In this document: piece by piece, positions 62,637-64,000 of the stretch
How the letters are laid out: each line of letters begins with the position of its first letter
Position numbering within the stretch: position 1 is the first letter of the stretch
Assembly (NCBI RefSeq): GCF_963678635.1
Contig: NC_087069.1
Location: 34,181,090-34,245,089, forward strand
Direction: 5' to 3'
DNA length: 64,000 bases
DNA from: Symsagittifera roscoffensis
Lineage: Eukaryota; Xenacoelomorpha; Acoela; Convolutidae
The notes under the pieces: model-generated
The model's input: only the letters and a program-made list of their open reading frames with translations
Told to the model about the DNA's origin: nothing
Database searches by the model: none
Made by a program: the position numbers and the translations under genes

Positions 62637-64000
62637 ATCGTGGGCTAAAAAGATGATTGTTCTGAGAAGGAAAGTTAGTGGAACGTGGTTGTTCTATGAT
62701 TTAATCATATGTTTCGTCTATTTTTGGTTGCTGGGTTAGGATGTGTGTAATCGGGCTTTGTGGATAACTACATCTTTGAGAGATGTGCTCCGTCAGGGCT
62801 ATTTTTTGTGAAATTTTGTGGTTCTAAAGATAATGGATGGTTATGACTTATGTTTTGTAATTGTGGTGCAGATGGCGTTGTATATGTGGTGTTTTGTGAA
62901 TCGTTATATATATGTATTCGGTGTTGTTGATAGTTTTGTATTGTATTCTTTTTTTTCAGCGTCTAGAAGTATTTTGTTTATTTTATGTTGTTGAGAAAAT
63001 TCCAAAAAATCCTGCAAAAAGTATGCGTGCTACACTTTCTTAATTGCTTACTTGTGATGTATTGCGCATGTATTATAGTTTCCTTTCAGTAATGAAAAAA
63101 GAGATCCAAAAAAGTTAAACATTGCGTATAATATAGTTAAGTATCTATTGATGATATATCTTGTGGTCTGTATTTTTCGCCATTTAGATGAATGTAATCT
63201 TTTATGTTTTTAAAGTATCCGCTGTAATTTTGTGCGTAGATGTTAGAAAATGCTGCAGTTTCTGCAAGTTTTTGTAAGTTTTGGTCTATGGATTGTCGTT
63301 ATATGGTGTCCATTTTTGTGAGTAGCTCTTGAAATTGTTGTGTAGGGATGTGGCGTTGAATGTTGGAATTAGAGTGTATACCTATTGGCTGTAAACTGAT
63401 GTTAGGAATTCGGGTAATAGCTTTAATATTTTCTGGTGAAAACTTTTTTAATGGTTGCATAAGTGTAGGATAAGTGTGAGGTAGTAATACTTGTCCTCAT
63501 TAGGGTTTAATTGTACAACATTGTTGCTGTTTTCTGATCCACATAGGACGGCTGTATCCCAAAAATAAGTTCTTCTTGAGAGTGTGTCTACGAAATGTAA
63601 TTTTGTTTTTATAGAACATGGGAATTTTTTATAAAATCTTTTTTCTTTAAAAACATATAATGGTGATACTTTTTTGGTACAAGTGTAATATCATAGTATG
63701 TTTCCTCGTATTCAATAAAATTCGATCCATTTCTTGATAATAAATATCCTCATAAATAATTTTCAGTACTGCAAGTGCAAGTGATTGTAGAATTTGTGTT
63801 CTTTCAAGTTCTTTGAGTATTTCAAGTTCTGGTAAAGACATTTCTTGAAAAATTCTACCTATTGTGTAGTCTAATTTCATGTGTAGGTGATTATCATAGG
63901 TGACTGCGCCAAAATAGGTGTCGTTCATGAGTGATAGTTCTTGTAAACGTGTACTGTTTTTGTCCTGTGGTTTAACTTTTCCACCAGTTCTTCCTGTGTT
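62633..64000 (-). pseudogene. Decayed Env-like gene of element 3 (C-terminal part)
   Basis: The minus strand keeps fragments such as LDYTIGRIFQEMSLPELE near the window end, but frameshifts, stops and a deletion before the membrane segment break the frame. The N-terminal half lies beyond the window. Confidence 0.8.

Larger units (their letters stand above)
59549..64000 (-). mobile_element. Element 3: 3' part of an old, decayed relative
   Basis: From left to right it has a shortened 3' LTR, PPT, 3' region with the conserved palindrome module, broken ORF E and broken Env, running off the window edge. Orientation is as element 1. Divergence is far greater than between elements 1 and 2, with many indels and stops, so it belongs to an older subfamily. 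TTCG at 59545-59548 could be half of a target duplication. Confidence 0.9.

Noticed and set aside
1-64000. CRISPR arrays, rRNA or tRNA genes, bacterial operons
   Set aside because: No regular spacer-repeat arrays, no tRNA cloverleaf and no rRNA-like conserved blocks were seen. The locus is eukaryotic.

Overview
The window looks like nuclear DNA of an invertebrate animal. It is AT-rich, its host exons are bounded by GT/AG splice sites, and it carries saposin-B and granulin exons, which are animal protein modules. I cannot resolve the phylum. Nothing bacterial is present.

Layout. (1) 1-8.2 kb is host DNA with diverged duplications, a possible two-exon gene fragment (2402-2727), a J-domain-like fragment (7458-7652, minus) and a 678-bp foldback MITE (4880-5557). 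(2) 8248-27149 is element 1, a complete 18.9-kb LTR retroelement on the minus strand with two 410-bp LTRs and a 4-bp target duplication (CTAG). (3) 27.15-28.95 kb is a 1.8-kb host spacer. (4) 28951-47878 is element 2, a second complete copy of the same family (18.9 kb, 410-bp LTRs, TTCG duplication) on the plus strand. The two form a head-to-head pair with their 5' LTRs facing each other. (5) 47.9-59.5 kb is a host tandem array of three minus-strand saposin-B plus granulin genes, with MITEs in and around their introns. (6) 59549-64000 is the 3' part of a third, older, decayed relative of the retroelement. It sits upstream of the visible exons of the third saposin-granulin gene, so presumably in its intron.

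The retroelement is the main discovery. Its order is: LTR, PBS, 1.2-kb leader with paired stem-loops, ORF A (155 aa, very basic), Gag-Pol as one 2742-codon frame (CCHC knuckle, DSG protease, YLDD reverse transcriptase, RNase H, HHCC and D,D35E integrase, GPY/F-like module), a gap with a conserved TATA-like site, two small membrane-type ORFs (B 76 aa, C 62 aa), ORF D (377 codons with no ATG in either copy), an 872-aa Env-like glycoprotein, ORF E (581 aa, orphan), an apparent short spliceosomal intron, a 1.5-kb 3' region with structured modules, PPT and LTR. Neighbouring ORFs overlap: A/Gag by 26 nt, B/C by ATGA, D/Env by 13 nt and Env/E by ATGA. The pol order and 4-bp duplications place it with Ty3/Gypsy-type, env-bearing (errantivirus-like) elements. 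Its size and five accessory frames are unusual.

Element 1 is nearly intact (only ORF E looks clipped at its C-terminus) and its LTRs differ at about 2 of 410 positions. Element 2 has five in-frame nonsense codons (two in pol, one in ORF B, two in ORF E), yet its LTRs differ at about 1 position. It may therefore have been mobilised in trans by an intact relative. A, C, D and Env stay open in both copies, which argues that D and Env are real, selected proteins.
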